From the NCBI GenBank assembly GCA_916048095.2, contig OU696572.1:6823954-6887953 (forward strand): DNA of 64,000 bases. Reading direction: 5' to 3'. The stretch is from Sacculina carcini. Lineage: Eukaryota; Arthropoda; Thecostraca; Sacculinidae. The translations under genes were made by a program, and so were the position numbers. Positions 52,630 to 62,500 of the stretch are shown here, piece after piece. Each line of letters starts with the position of its first letter. Positions within the stretch are counted from its first letter, which is position 1. Under the pieces are notes generated by a model. That model was not told where the DNA came from and did no database searches. It saw nothing but the letters and a program-made list of their open reading frames with translations.

Positions 52630-55600
52630 ATTCTGCGCTTCCTACTGTTTCAATGTGTGTTAACGGCGAGCGGACGACAGCATTGGTGGACACTGGATGT
52701 TCGATTTGTGTAGCTCATGTGTCTATCTGCAGTGAATTCAGACCCACAGAAACAAGAATTGTGACAATGTCAGGGCAGCGGCAAAGGTGCAAAGGGATTG
52801 GAAATGTGAGAGTATGTATTGATGGAGTGAATGGGGTGCGACTGTTGAAAGTGTTGGTGGTGGCCATTCGACCTTTGGGTTTCGAGTTTATCATGGGGAT
52901 GAACGGTGTTGAAATGTTGGGAGGTGTGACGGTCAGCTCCTCGCGTGTTGTTCGGTTCGGAGCCCAAGGTCTTGAGGTAGTGAGTCGTCCTACGCTAGGG
53001 GTGTGTCTCGGTGCTAGAGATAAGGTTCCAGATGAATGTGACGGTGATTTGAGCCGTGCAGTTCATGAGCACTGCGCTGAAAAACGGGATGGCAAGTCGA
53101 ACAGAACGGACTGTGCTCCAGTCTCGCATGCAAAAATTGTTCGGATTGAAGAGAAAGATTTTGTTGTGGTGTTTGACCCTGTCAAACGCACGTGGACGGC
53201 TGAGTGGAAGTGGTCAGATGCTGAAGAGCCCGGAGTGTTGTACAATCGTGTCGGGCAGTATTCTATGTCGCACGATGTCCGGTCTGCATTTGAGGAGGAA
53301 CTGGAAGAGTGGATACGTGAGGAGTGGCTGATTCCATATGATGAGCGGAAGCATGGTCCTGCAAAAGGTCTTGTCCCGCTGATGGCGGTGCCACAAAGAA
53401 ACAAAGTGAGACCAGTGATGGATTTGAGGCAAGTGAACGAGCACATTGACGTACACACTAGAGACGCTGATGTGTGCGCAGATCGAGTGCGTGAATGGAG
53501 ACGACAGGGCAGGAACGTGTCAACGCTTGATTTGAAAAAAGCGTACTTGCAGATTCGGGTGTCTGATAAGATGTGGCCATATCAAACGGTGATTGTGAAG
53601 GGTCAAAGATATTGCCTAACGCGTCTGGCGTTTGGATTGAACGTCTCACCGTTAGTCATGAGAGCTGTGCTGCACTTTGTGTTGTCAGCCGACCCCGAAG
53701 TTGAGAGAGGCACTTCGGCTTACGTCGACGATATCTTGGTCAATGAGGATGTTGTCAAAGTGAAGCGAGTTGAGAGTCACTTGAACCGATATGGACTCGT
53801 TTGCAAGGCAAGTGTGAAGGTGACGGATGGTGCGCGACTCTTGGGAATGAGAGTCTGGGGAGAGGGTGGTGCGCTGTCGTGGAGGAGAGACGGGGAGGTT
53901 TGTGAAATGCCCGAAATGATAACAAGAAGATCTGTGTTTTCGTTTTGTGGGAAATTAGTCGGTCACTACCCCGTGTGTGGATGGCTGAGGGTGGCAGTAG
54001 CTTTTATCAAGCGGCTCACGAATGCGCACACGAAGGGCTGGGACGATCCAGTTGTGAACGATCACGTGAAGACTTGTTTAAAGGAGGTGCTGAGAGTTGT
54101 AAAGGATAATGATCCAGTTTGTGGCAGATGGAATGTGGAAGGACACGAGGCGAAGGTTTGGGTTGACGCGAGCTCGCTCGCCATGGGTGTTCGTCTTGAC
54201 GTTGACGGTAACATAATTGAGGATGCAAGTTGGCTGAGATCTGACAGTGCGACGCACATCAACATGGCGGAATTAGACGCACTGATAAAAGGACTGAATA
54301 TGGCCTTGGTGTGGAAGATGCGGAAAATCGAAATTGTTACCGATTCTTTGACTGTTCATCGATGGGTCACTGATTGTTTGTCAGGTAAGAGACGACTGCG
54401 AACGAAGGCTGCAGGAGAACTGCTGGTGAGAAGGAGACTTGACATTGTGGCCGCGTTGGTGGAAGAATACAACCTGGATCTTTCAGTTACGTTAGTGGCT
54501 TCGGCACTAAACAGAGCGGACGGCATGACGCGCGTGCCTCAACGGTGGCTGAAGCTATCAACTGACTGCTTCAGTGACTTAAAAACGTCGTTCGTCGGGT
54601 GCGGAATTGCTGAGTGTGAAGACGATGGGTGCTCGTCAGCAGAGGTGATTCGTGATGTTCATCATCTGATGGGACATCCTGGAGCTCGGAGGACGTTACA
54701 GTGTGTCAGACGGACGCGACGGAATGTGAGCTCGCGAGAGGTACGGGAGGCTCTAAAGCGGTGCCAAATATGTCAATCGGTAGATCCAGCGCCGGCAAAA
54801 TGGAGATCTGGTCATCTGGAGGTGGAGCGCGTGTGGCAACGCGTTGCTATCGACATTACCCACTGGAAAGGATTGTCGTGCTTGACCATGGTGGATTGTG
54901 GACCGTCACGGTTTGCAATATGGCGGCCGTTGCGCATGCAAAATGCCGCGTGTGTCATCGAGCAACTTGAGAGTGTTTTCTGCGAGCGTGGACCTCCGGA
55001 AGAGCTTTTCGGCGATAACGATACGGCTTTCAGAAGTAAGCTCTTCGCGGCTTTTGCTGAAAGATGGGGAGTCAGACTGAGGTTCAGGTGTGCGTATGTA
55101 CCAAGTGGTAACGGGGTGGTGGAGCGTAACCATCGCACCGTGAAGGTTATAGCGGCTAGAAAAGGGTGTTCTCTGGCCGAGGCAGTATACTTGTATAACG
55201 TGACGCCGCGTGGTAGCGGATCAGACAGTTGTCCAGCCGCTGAACTGTACAAATACGCAGTCAGAGTGCGAGGCATTGATAAGGTTTCAACGCTGACGGG
55301 CGAATCAGAAGATTGTGTGTACAAGAAGGGAGACTTGGTGTGGGTGAAACCACCAAACGTGCGATGTGATCAGAGATACGGTAAGGGTGTGGTCACTGGT
55401 GTGGTTTCGCATCAATCTGTGGAGGTGGATAACGTTCCGCGCCACGTGCGCGATCTGCGACCTCGTGATCAGTCTCATAACGAGGCTGAACAACCAGAAG
55501 TTCCAGATGACAACGCGGATGATGAAATGTTCATCACTCTGCCTCATCGACGGAGTCGCGAGGAATGTGACGCTTTATCGGGTTTTCAGCCCCGCAGATC

Positions 55601-55640
55601 AGCGAGGCTGATTGAGAAGCGGCAGCGCGCCGTCCGATGA
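52581..55640 (+). CDS. Element F Pol (PR-RT-RH-IN), intact, -1 frame
   Basis: Coordinates start at the first pol-frame codon after the slip; the frame itself is open from 52569. Residue numbers count from 52569. Protease DTGCS with D41; RT with RPVMDLRQVNEHIDVH, STLDLKKAYLQIRVSDK and YVDD at 385-388; RNase H with VWVDASSLAMGVRLD, NMAELDALIKGLNMA, TDSLTVHRWV and NRADGMTRVP; integrase zinc HHLMGH (698-703) ... CQICQS; core D762, D816, E852, giving a D,D35E spacing; a basic C-terminus FQPRRSARLIEKRQ. The order PR-RT-RH-IN is Gypsy/Ty3. The RT and RNase H are divergent from the common Gypsy clades, with an RNase H that keeps a more cellular-type layout. Fully open, so potentially active. Confidence 0.92.
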   Translation, partial: RPRGEAVCASVFSRSLNSALPTVSMCVNGERTTALVDTGCSICVAHVSICSEFRPTETRIVTMSGQRQRCKGIGNVRVCIDGVNGVRLLKVLVVAIRPLGFEFIMGMNGVEMLGGVTVSSSRVVRFGAQGLEVVSRPTLGVCLGARDKVPDECDGDLSRAVHEHCAEKRDGKSNRTDCAPVSHAKIVRIEEKDFVVVFDPVKRTWTAEWKWSDAEEPGVLYNRVGQYSMSHDVRSAFEEELEEWIREEWLIPYDERKHGPAKGLVPLMAVPQRNKVRPVMDLRQVNEHIDVHTRDADVCADRVREWRRQGRNVSTLDLKKAYLQIRVSDKMWPYQTVIVKGQRYCLTRLAFGLNVSPLVMRAVLHFVLSADPEVERGTSAYVDDILVNEDVVKVKRVESHLNRYGLVCKASVKVTDGARLLGMRVWGEGGALSWRRDGEVCEMPEMITRRSVFSFCGKLVGHYPVCGWLRVAVAFIKRLTNAHTKGWDDPVVNDHVKTCLKEVLRVVKDNDPVCGRWNVEGHEAKVWVDASSLAMGVRLDVDGNIIEDASWLRSDSATHINMAELDALIKGLNMALVWKMRKIEIVTDSLTVHRWVTDCLSGKRRLRTKAAGELLVRRRLDIVAALVEEYNLDLSVTLVASALNRADGMTRVPQRWLKLSTDCFSDLKTSFVGCGIAECEDDGCSSAEVIRDVHHLMGHPGARRTLQCVRRTRRNVSSREVREALKRCQICQSVDPAPAKWRSGHLEVERVWQRVAIDITHWKGLSCLTMVDCGPSRFAIWRPLRMQNAACVIEQLESVFCERGPPEELFGDNDTAFRSKLFAAFAERWGVRLRFRCAYVPSGNGVVERNHRTVKVIAARKGCSLAEAVYLYNVTPRGSGSDSCPAAELYKYAVRVRGIDKVSTLTGESEDCVYKKGDLVWVKPPNVRCDQRYGKGVVTGVVSHQSVEVDNVPRHVRDLRPRDQSHNEAEQPEVPDDNADDEMFITLPHRRSREECDALSGFQPRRSARLIEKRQRAVR

Positions 55641-55770
55641 TTGTTGTCATGACTATTTGACACGAATGTTCGGTTTTGTGGTTTGTTCTTTTGATGTTCA
55701 TGTTGTGCTTCTTTTCTTCTTACCCCTATTGTCCTGTGTTAACTTGCGTTTTTTGTGATTTGTATATAAT

Positions 55771-55780
55771 CAGGGGAGAG
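55771..55780 (+). promoter_or_regulatory. Element F polypurine tract
   Basis: caggggagag immediately before the 3' LTR TGTGCG. Confidence 0.75.
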
Positions 55781-56132
55781 TGTGCGTTAGTATATTAGAG
55801 TGCTGCATATCTAGCCAGAGCGGTGTGAGTGAGTGTCGTATTCGCGTGCATATGTATGTTTGTGTGCGAGTGTGTGCATGTTTGCAGCGTCAGCTTGCTG
55901 ACTCGGCTCGACTTGCGTTTGAGCGTTGTGGCAGGTAGTGGTGTGTGTGTGTGCGTGTGTGTGTGCATTTACATGTATGTTGATGTGTGCTTGTGTGCGA
56001 TGGTCATGAGAAGCCGGTGCAGGGAGGGTGGAATGTGTGCGTTGTCTGTGGAAGGATGGTGTTTGATTGCTGAGCGCTGGTGCATGAAAATACAGGTGAA
56101 ACGTGGTGCTGCTGTCATCTGACTTTACTACA
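55781..56132 (+). repeat. Element F 3' LTR
   Basis: 352 bp. Same ends as the 5' copy, eight bases fewer in the TG tract and one c/t change near 55859. Confidence 0.9.
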
Positions 56133-56137
56133 ATAAT

Positions 56138-57402
56138 CATTATTGCAAATACGTTGCATAGTGATACGTGTACATGAATGACAGCTCCCAAGGTTTAGCT
56201 CCCCCCTAAAATAATTCAGCTCCTCACAACATTGCGCCCTGTATCCGCTACTGTTAACAATGTGGTGCGTAGAATCAACGCCATCTATTAGTCTAGGTGG
56301 CTGTGGTTGCACGTGTGTTGTAAATCGTGAAGTGCGGGATGTGTCGGTAGATGGAGTGTCTGGTGTATCAGCTCGCCGCTGATTGGCTGAGGCATGTCGT
56401 AATGTGTGTATGCATGTGCGCATGTGTCCTTGCTTTGTCCTCGAGCATCGCACGGAGTTAGTTTGCTCAACAAACTTTGTTGTTTCAGTGTCGTTTGTTT
56501 CTGTAGGCGCACGTGGAACAGCAATGAATCTTTCTATGTTTTCAATCGTTTCGCTGCATAAGCCGTTCTCATGAATCTCCGCTGAGTCACAAATATGACA
56601 AATTACGCTCGCAGTGACGAAAACTGCGACCGAATTGGCTAATTTGTTATATCCATGATTGCCTCCATTTTCATATTGCAATTTCTCAACTGGATTCGAT
56701 AATTTTTGGTGCGACACAAATTTCGTCTTGCGCCACCTCATGACCCTACCAGCGGTGTGTACGTCGATTTCTTTTTTTGTCTGTGTGTCATGTTTGTCCG
56801 CGTCATTGTGTTTGTTGTTCGACCATGTGTGCGTGAACTTTTTTGTACGCGTGTCTGGTTCGTCCTGTCCTGTTGTGTCTGTGAGTGTGAATACAGTCGG
56901 TCCATAGCATTCACGTTGTTCACTTACACGTTGTTCAGTTGTATAGCTTCGTAACGAGCCAAATCAACGAGTGCAGATGCGGTACAACAAACAATAACTG
57001 AAAGCTCGGTCTTAGTCAAGTGCGCTAACTGAATACACAAAATTAAGCATGACTCAATAGAAACAGCAACCAACAATACATATATATATTAATAACTGAA
57101 TCACTACACTACACTGAAACATGTATTTATTTGTATATTTAATTCATTTTGAACATTCGCTGTTGAATTATGTTTCACATGCTTCAACTTTCACTTTCTT
57201 GGTGTAAGAGTAAATTACGGTTGTTATGGAATTTGTTATGATTTTGATTGAAGTCAAACATAGTTGTAAATTTATATGTCAAATAATGTGTATAATTATG
57301 TGTATAGTGACAAAACTGGAAAATTACCCTCATACACCGATAGTAACATTCTAATACCAGATGATAACATTTCAAACCTGCAATATAACAAATTTAATAA
57401 TG
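56138..57402. other. hAT-shell interior without recognised genes
   Basis: TG/CA-rich in 56280-56900, which gives spurious open frames on both strands (up to 208 codons on the minus strand, low-complexity Thr/His-rich). No domain was recognised. 57080-57400 is AT-rich. Confidence 0.5.
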
Positions 57403-57772
57403 AGCGAAGTCGAGTCTGACCAGAGTCGATTTTGAGCGAATCGAACCTGGGCGGATTCGAGTCTGGCCAGAGTCGATTCTGTGGATCGAATCTGAGCGGA
57501 GTCGAATCTGGCCAGAGTCGATTCTGCGAATCGAACCTGGGCGTATTCGAATCTGGCCAGAGTCGATTCTGAGATTCGAATCTGGGCGGAGTCGAGTCTG
57601 GCCAGAGTCGATTCTGTGAATCGAACCTGGGCGGATTCGAATCTGGCCTGAGTCGATTCTGTGATTCGAATCTGGGCGGAGTCGAGTCTGGCCAGAGTCG
57701 ATTCTGTTAATCGAACCTTGGCGGATTCGAATATGGCCAGAGTCGATTCTGTGATTCGAATCTGAGCGGATG
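57403..57772. repeat. 45-bp tandem repeat array, about eight units
   Basis: The unit resembles gagtcgattctgagattcga followed by atctgggcggagtcgagtct and ggcca, with alternating gtcgagtctgg / ttcgaatctgg half-units of about 22 bases. The words gattctg and agaatcg also occur at both ends of the hAT shell (44950-45004, 58696-58780), so the array may be an expansion of the shell's subterminal repeats. Confidence 0.85.
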
Positions 57773-58200
57773 GACGATATATCTTATTGAATATTTTATT
57801 TACTGTTCATTGTTTCAAATTGAATTTTGTATATTGAATTTTCTATTGTTCGGTTGTTGTTTTTATTCTTGGTTGCTGTTATGGATCAAATCATGTTTTT
57901 ATTTATCTGTTGGTAGCTGTTGCTTGTTATATATTGACTTATATATTAATATTTATTCCTACCTATTCATATTTATTGTTTTATATTTATTGAATAATAC
58001 ATTTACTTGCTGTGGATAGTTTGTGGATAGTGGAGGAGTTTAGGTGAAATGAAACAATGGAGTGATCTTATCCAGATCTTTCCAGATCTTTTGGGCGCTT
58101 CCGGTACATGGGAGTCACCGCAGGGTGGTAATAGTGCTTGCACTCATCCCATGCTACTGGATTTGCCTGTAATGAATAATAATACTAATTTTAGCATACC
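57773..58200 (+). repeat. LINE 3' UTR tail, third copy
   Basis: A ttatttatt-rich stretch is followed by cttttgggcgcttccggtac, gcagggtggtaatagtgctt and catgctactggatttgcctg, ending aataataat. It matches 14636-14755 and 14940-15060. No coding part is present: a strongly 5'-truncated CR1-like LINE insertion inside the hAT shell. Confidence 0.7.
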
Positions 58201-58433
58201 GAAATGGAGTACCCCAATAACACCGGGAGCAGTACCCCCAATAACTATGTGTTGACTATAAAACCTCTGGTGTAGGTACAGCCGCTATATATATCAAATT
58301 TCCATTCGTGTATTCATATGCTGGAATATACCAACATGGTTGTTATTACCGATTATCAGCCTAAAACATGGCGCATCAATAATACAAAGTTCAATACAGC
58401 GTGGGCGGATCTACTGACACTGTTCAATCGAGT

Positions 58434-58515
58434 CATCCCACACACGCACACACGTACACACATGTACACATGTACACACACACACAATCACACATATATA
58501 TCCATGTATATGCAT
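58434..58515. repeat. CA-rich microsatellite
   Basis: Runs of cacacacgcacacacgtaca and acacacacacacaatcacac type. Simple sequence, no function inferred. Confidence 0.7.
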
Positions 58516-58789
58516 TGATGACTGTTATTGCCATCTAGTGGTGCAGCGGTCAAACTCTGGCCAGTCGCAGTGTTAATACAGTATATCCCGGTAAAATTAA
58601 ATTAATTTAATACTAAACGAAGTTTTATTCATATGCATTCTTCGATTTTAGTGTTTTGTTAGAGTGAATCTTCAAATAAAGTCAACCAAGAAAATGTCAG
58701 AATCGATCTTGACGAATCAGACTCGATTCTGCAGCCCGGCCACTAGAATCGTCAGAATCGATTTTGGAGTCGATTCTCGCCCACCCCTA

Positions 58790-58948
58790 TCGGGCAGTGG
58801 GCGAGTGACGGTGTTGCGTTGAGGGTTGTCGTGGTGTAGCGTGATTGTGTCTGGTGTTGTGTATATTGTGCATATCCTTATTGTGTTTCTTCTCTTTATC
58901 TGCCTTTCTTCAATACACTGAACTACACGCTAACCGGCCACATACGTT
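58790..58948 (+). repeat. Element E LTR end and leader (tentative)
   Basis: From the right tcgggcag duplication to the gag ATG. The end ...cactgaactaca (58926) resembles the LTR end of element F (...tttactaca), and the leader to the ATG is short, about 22 bases, as in F. Neither leader contains a TGG-starting primer site. Together with 44838-44935 it would form an LTR of about 230 bp. The 3' LTR would be outside the window. Confidence 0.4.
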
Positions 58949-59273
58949 ATGGAAGCGGTCAAGAGTGACTATACGCTGAGCATGTTCACGGGCGAAGGAG
59001 ACGTGGTGTCGTGGCTGAAGAAGGTCAAGCTGGTGGCTAAATTGAAGAAGGTGGATGATCTGGCGGGTTTTATTGCACTTCATCTGGAAGGCGATGCTCT
59101 TGCACAATTTATGGAGCTGGAAGAAGAAGATCAAGAGGATGCAGATGCAATTGAGAGCGCGTTGAATACGGCTTATGCAGACGACTCATTCTGCGCGTTC
59201 CAAAAGCTGTGCGAGAAAAAGTGGACGGGAGAGTCGGCAGATGTGTTCGCAACGGATATTCGCAGGCTTGCTG
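58949..59273 (+). CDS. Element E Gag, 5' part (interrupted)
   Basis: Frame from ATG: EAVKSDYTLSMFTGEGDVVS, WLKKVKLVAKLKKVDDLAGF, IALHLEGDALAQFMELEEED, ADAIESALNTAYADDSFCAF, SADVFATDIRRLA, then the 5' LTR of element G. It parallels element F Gag (WLEKVELVCQLKNVDDVATV ... LADLRRLA), at about half identity by eye. The frame is clean to the insertion point and resumes at 63917. Element E was therefore an intact-looking gag when G inserted. Confidence 0.85.
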
Positions 59274-59437
59274 TGTCACATATGTATGTAGATATATGTG
59301 CGTGTGTGTTATGAACAGTACGTGACGTCACGCGTCACGCCACTGTCGTGGGAGTGGCTTGACGGTGCGCACGCGGGGGCTCGGGAGTGTGGCGCAGGAC
59401 AGTGTGCAATACATGGTCGTATGATCAACATGTTACA
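59274..59437 (+). repeat. Element G 5' LTR
   Basis: Starts tgtcacatatg, ends atgttaca; a short LTR of 164 bp containing the palindromic gtgacgtcacgcgtcac, with a CRE-like tgacgtca that could be a promoter element. Confidence 0.93.
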
Positions 59438-59454
59438 TGGTGTCAGAAGTGCCC
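59438..59454 (+). promoter_or_regulatory. Element G primer-binding site
   Basis: tggtgtcagaagtgcc begins immediately after the LTR and starts with TGG, complementary to a tRNA 3' CCA. The tRNA species is not assigned. Confidence 0.8.
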
Positions 59455-59531
59455 AGTAGATTTGTGAGTTATTTGTGAGTGTGTGTGAGTGGTGTCGTTT
59501 CTCTGTGAGTTTTGTTGTGCGGGTTTCAAGG

Positions 59532-62500
59532 ATGGCAGCTAGACAGCCTCCGGAGCTGGAGTTGACCTCACCTGTGTTAGCGTCGGAGTGGAATGCATGG
59601 AGGAGAGACTGGACATACTTTGCTGCGGCAAAAGAATTGTGCACAAAGCCGGTGGCCGTGCAAGTGGGCACATTTTTCAATTGTGCAGGGCGGCAGGCTC
59701 AAGAAGTGGCGTCTCATTTCAGTTGGACGGAAACGGATGGCTTGGACGCGCTAGTTCAAGAATTTGAGAAGTACTGTGCGCCGCGCAAGAACGAGGTGCT
59801 CGAGCGGTACCGCTTCTATCAGCGGGTACAGCAGTCGGGAGAAACGGTGAGCGCGTACGTGTCGGCATTGAGAAAACAAGGAACCCCATGTAATTTCAAA
59901 GATCTAGACAGCATGCTGAGGGACCGGCTAGTGATGGGTATAGCAGATAAGGCGGCCCAGCAAGCGCTGTTGCGTGAGACCGAGCTCACTCTGGAGTCTG
60001 CTCTGAAAATTGCCCTGTCGGAAGAAGCGGCCAAGCGGGACCAGCAGGTCATCAGCGGCGATGTGGTGGTATCGGCGACTCAGTCCAGCGTCTGTGAGAT
60101 CAGTGACATGGCGGAGGTGGAGGCGCGCCAGTGTCGTTTTTGCCGGCGTCGCCACGCGATGCGGCGTGAGCTGTGTCAGGCCTGGGGGCGTCGCTGCAAT
60201 GCGTGCGGTCGGATGCATCATTTTGCTCGTAGCGAGGCGTGCACCATGGGTGCGGGTGCATCTGACGGGCAACAACAACAACAACAGCAGCAGCAGCGGC
60301 CGCAGCCGACAGGAAGACCGTCCAGCCGGTATGGTCCGAGTCGATTTCACAGTAGAAGAGATGTGAACGTCAATGAAGTGACTGCGGGGGATTGTCAGGA
60401 TGTCTTATCCATTGCTGAGGGACATAACTGTAATGACAGTAAAGTATTCAAGACCTTGTTTACAGTTTGTGGTAAGCCATTAAAATTGCTCATTGATTCA
60501 GGGTCGGAGACGAATGTTTTGTCTCGCAGTGACTATGTTAAAATTTCAGGTGATGTTGAGTGTACTGATCTGAGACCATGTAAGATGATGTTACGCATGT
60601 ACAATGGTCAGCTTGTGTCGACTGTGGGGAAGGTCACGATTGTCTTAATTAATCGTACGTGTAATTTGCGTCACTCATTGTTATTTCACGTGTTAGATCT
60701 TGATGTGAAGCCCATTTTGAGCTTGCGGTCGTCGGTGCACATGAACCTCATTGCTGTTAATGATTGTGACCCCCTTGAGTATGTGCCAAAAGTGCAGGCT
60801 GTGACTCAGTCTGACGCAATGTCTGCTAATATGAGGGTTAACGACAATGCTCGCGATTACATCGTTTCTCAATATCCAAGTGTTTTTACTAAAGAAGGGG
60901 TGGGTCTGGTAGCCTCTGATGTTAATATTGAAACTGATCCGAAGGTGAATCCCGTTGTAGAAAACCCTTACAGAGTTCGTATTCACCTGCGTGAAAAATT
61001 GCGTGTCAAGTTGAGTCAACTGGAGGAGCAGGGTATTCTAGTACGCGTAACTCAGCCAACGGATTGGGTGTCAAATTTGGTGATTGTACCGAAACCCGAT
61101 GGCGATATCCGAGTGTGTATCGACCCGAGAACCCTTAATAAAGCAATAAAGCGCGAGCACTATCCTACGCCAACTTTTGATGAAGTGAGTTATCGTCTAT
61201 CAGGCGCAAAAGTATTCACCATGCTGGATGCTCGATCGGCTTTTCATCACGTTGGTCTGTCAGAAAAATCATCGTTGCTGTGTTGTTTTCATACTCCATT
61301 TGGTAGATACAGATGGACTCGTTTGCCATATGGAGTGTCGTGTGCGCCAGAAATTTGGCAACGCTTGATGCATGAGATGGTAGCGGATCTAGAGGGTGTA
61401 GAGGTAATAGCCGATGATTTTATAGTATATGGAAAAGGTGAGACCCGCGCAGAGGCAATTGCCGATCATGATGCAAAATTGCGAGCATTTCTTGACAAGG
61501 CTCAGAAATGTAATTTACGACTAAATCAGGACAAATTACGTTATCGTGTTCAGGAAGTTTCGTGGTTGGGTCATGTGGTAAGCGAAGCAGGAATTAAAGT
61601 GAGTCCTTCTAAAGTGGAGGCTGTAGTTAAATTTCCGGCGCCAAGCAACAAAATCGAGCTGAAGCGTTTCATGGGTATTGCATCCTATCTCTCGCGATTT
61701 ATTCCCGAATTTTCAACGGTAACAGCTCCGATGCGTCATTTGCTCAGTCAAAAATACGATTGGTTCTGGAGTGACTCGTGTCAGACTGCGTTTGAGCGAA
61801 TCAAGCGATTACTAACAGAGGCTCCTCTGCTGGCGTTTTATGATAAGGATGCCCCGGCGACTGTTCAGTGTGATGCGTCTTCATCCGGTCTGGGTGCTGT
61901 GCTGCTGCAGAAGGGGCGTCCAGTGGTGTACTGTTCCAGAGCGCTGACCGAGTCGGAGAAAGCTTACTCGCAAATAGAGAAAGAGTTGCTAGCGGTTACA
62001 TTTGCAATGAAAAGGTTAGACCAGTTTGTATACGCTCGGCACGTAACAATTCAGACGGATCATAAGCCGCTGGTTGCCATTCGTGAAAAGCCTCTTGTGG
62101 AAGCACCGCTTCGCTTACAGAGAATGTTGATGACCTTGCAACGATATCAATTTGAATTAAAATACACACCTGGATCGGAAGTTCCTGTGGCTGATGCTCT
62201 GAGCCGTGCACCGATGTCGAACACTCTTGAGAGAGCGACGTGGGCGGTGGAAATGAATGAACTCAGTCTGTCTGATGAGTTAGCGGTAACGGATGCGCGC
62301 TTGGAAAAATACAGAGAAGCGACGTTGGCAGATCCAGGCTTACAAAAAGTGCGTGAGTACGTAATAAGTGGGTGGCCGGAACAACGAAGCAGTGTCGATC
62401 AGGTAGCGGCCCCTTACTGGTCAGTGAAACATGAGTTGTCTGTTCAGAACGGTCTGGTTTACAAGTCAAACAGGCTGGTCATTCCATCGTCAATGAGACT

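Larger units (their letters stand above)
51434..56132 (+). mobile_element. Full-length Gypsy-like LTR retrotransposon (element F)
   Basis: LTRs at 51434-51793 (360 bp) and 55781-56132 (352 bp) differ by an 8-base change in a TG repeat and one visible substitution. A perfect 5-bp duplication ataat flanks the element (51429-51433 and 56133-56137). LTRs begin TGTGCG and end CTACA. A polypurine tract caggggagag precedes the 3' LTR. Gag and pol are both open and overlap in the -1 frame. The element looks recently inserted and complete, apart from lacking a standard tRNA-type PBS. Confidence 0.93.
44936..58789. mobile_element. 13.85-kb hAT-like shell with nested LTR elements
   Basis: The left end tagggctgggcaagaatcg and the right end (reverse complement taggggtgggcgagaatcg) agree at 17 of 19 bases. 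A perfect 8-bp duplication tcgggcag flanks both ends (44928-44935 and 58790-58797). TAGGG-TGGGC is a typical hAT terminus. Without the two LTR elements inside (45005-51068 and 51434-56132, plus duplications) about 3.1 kb remains, which holds a 45-bp tandem array (57403-57772) and a LINE tail (58078-58190). No transposase was recognised, so it was mobilised by another copy. Confidence 0.85.

Noticed and set aside
51352-56253. A second hAT spanning element F (cactggcggatcc ... ccgctactg)
   Set aside because: The right end matches poorly and no 8-bp duplication could be found; kept only as a remark.
56115-56741. A 208-codon minus-strand ORF
   Set aside because: Composition is TG/CA repeat-driven (Thr, His, Ser rich), no domain, no splice or promoter context, and it overlaps the end of element F's LTR.
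60010-60366. Overlapping +1-frame ORF in element G gag
   Set aside because: Shadow of the intact gag-pol frame, caused by its GC-rich codons.
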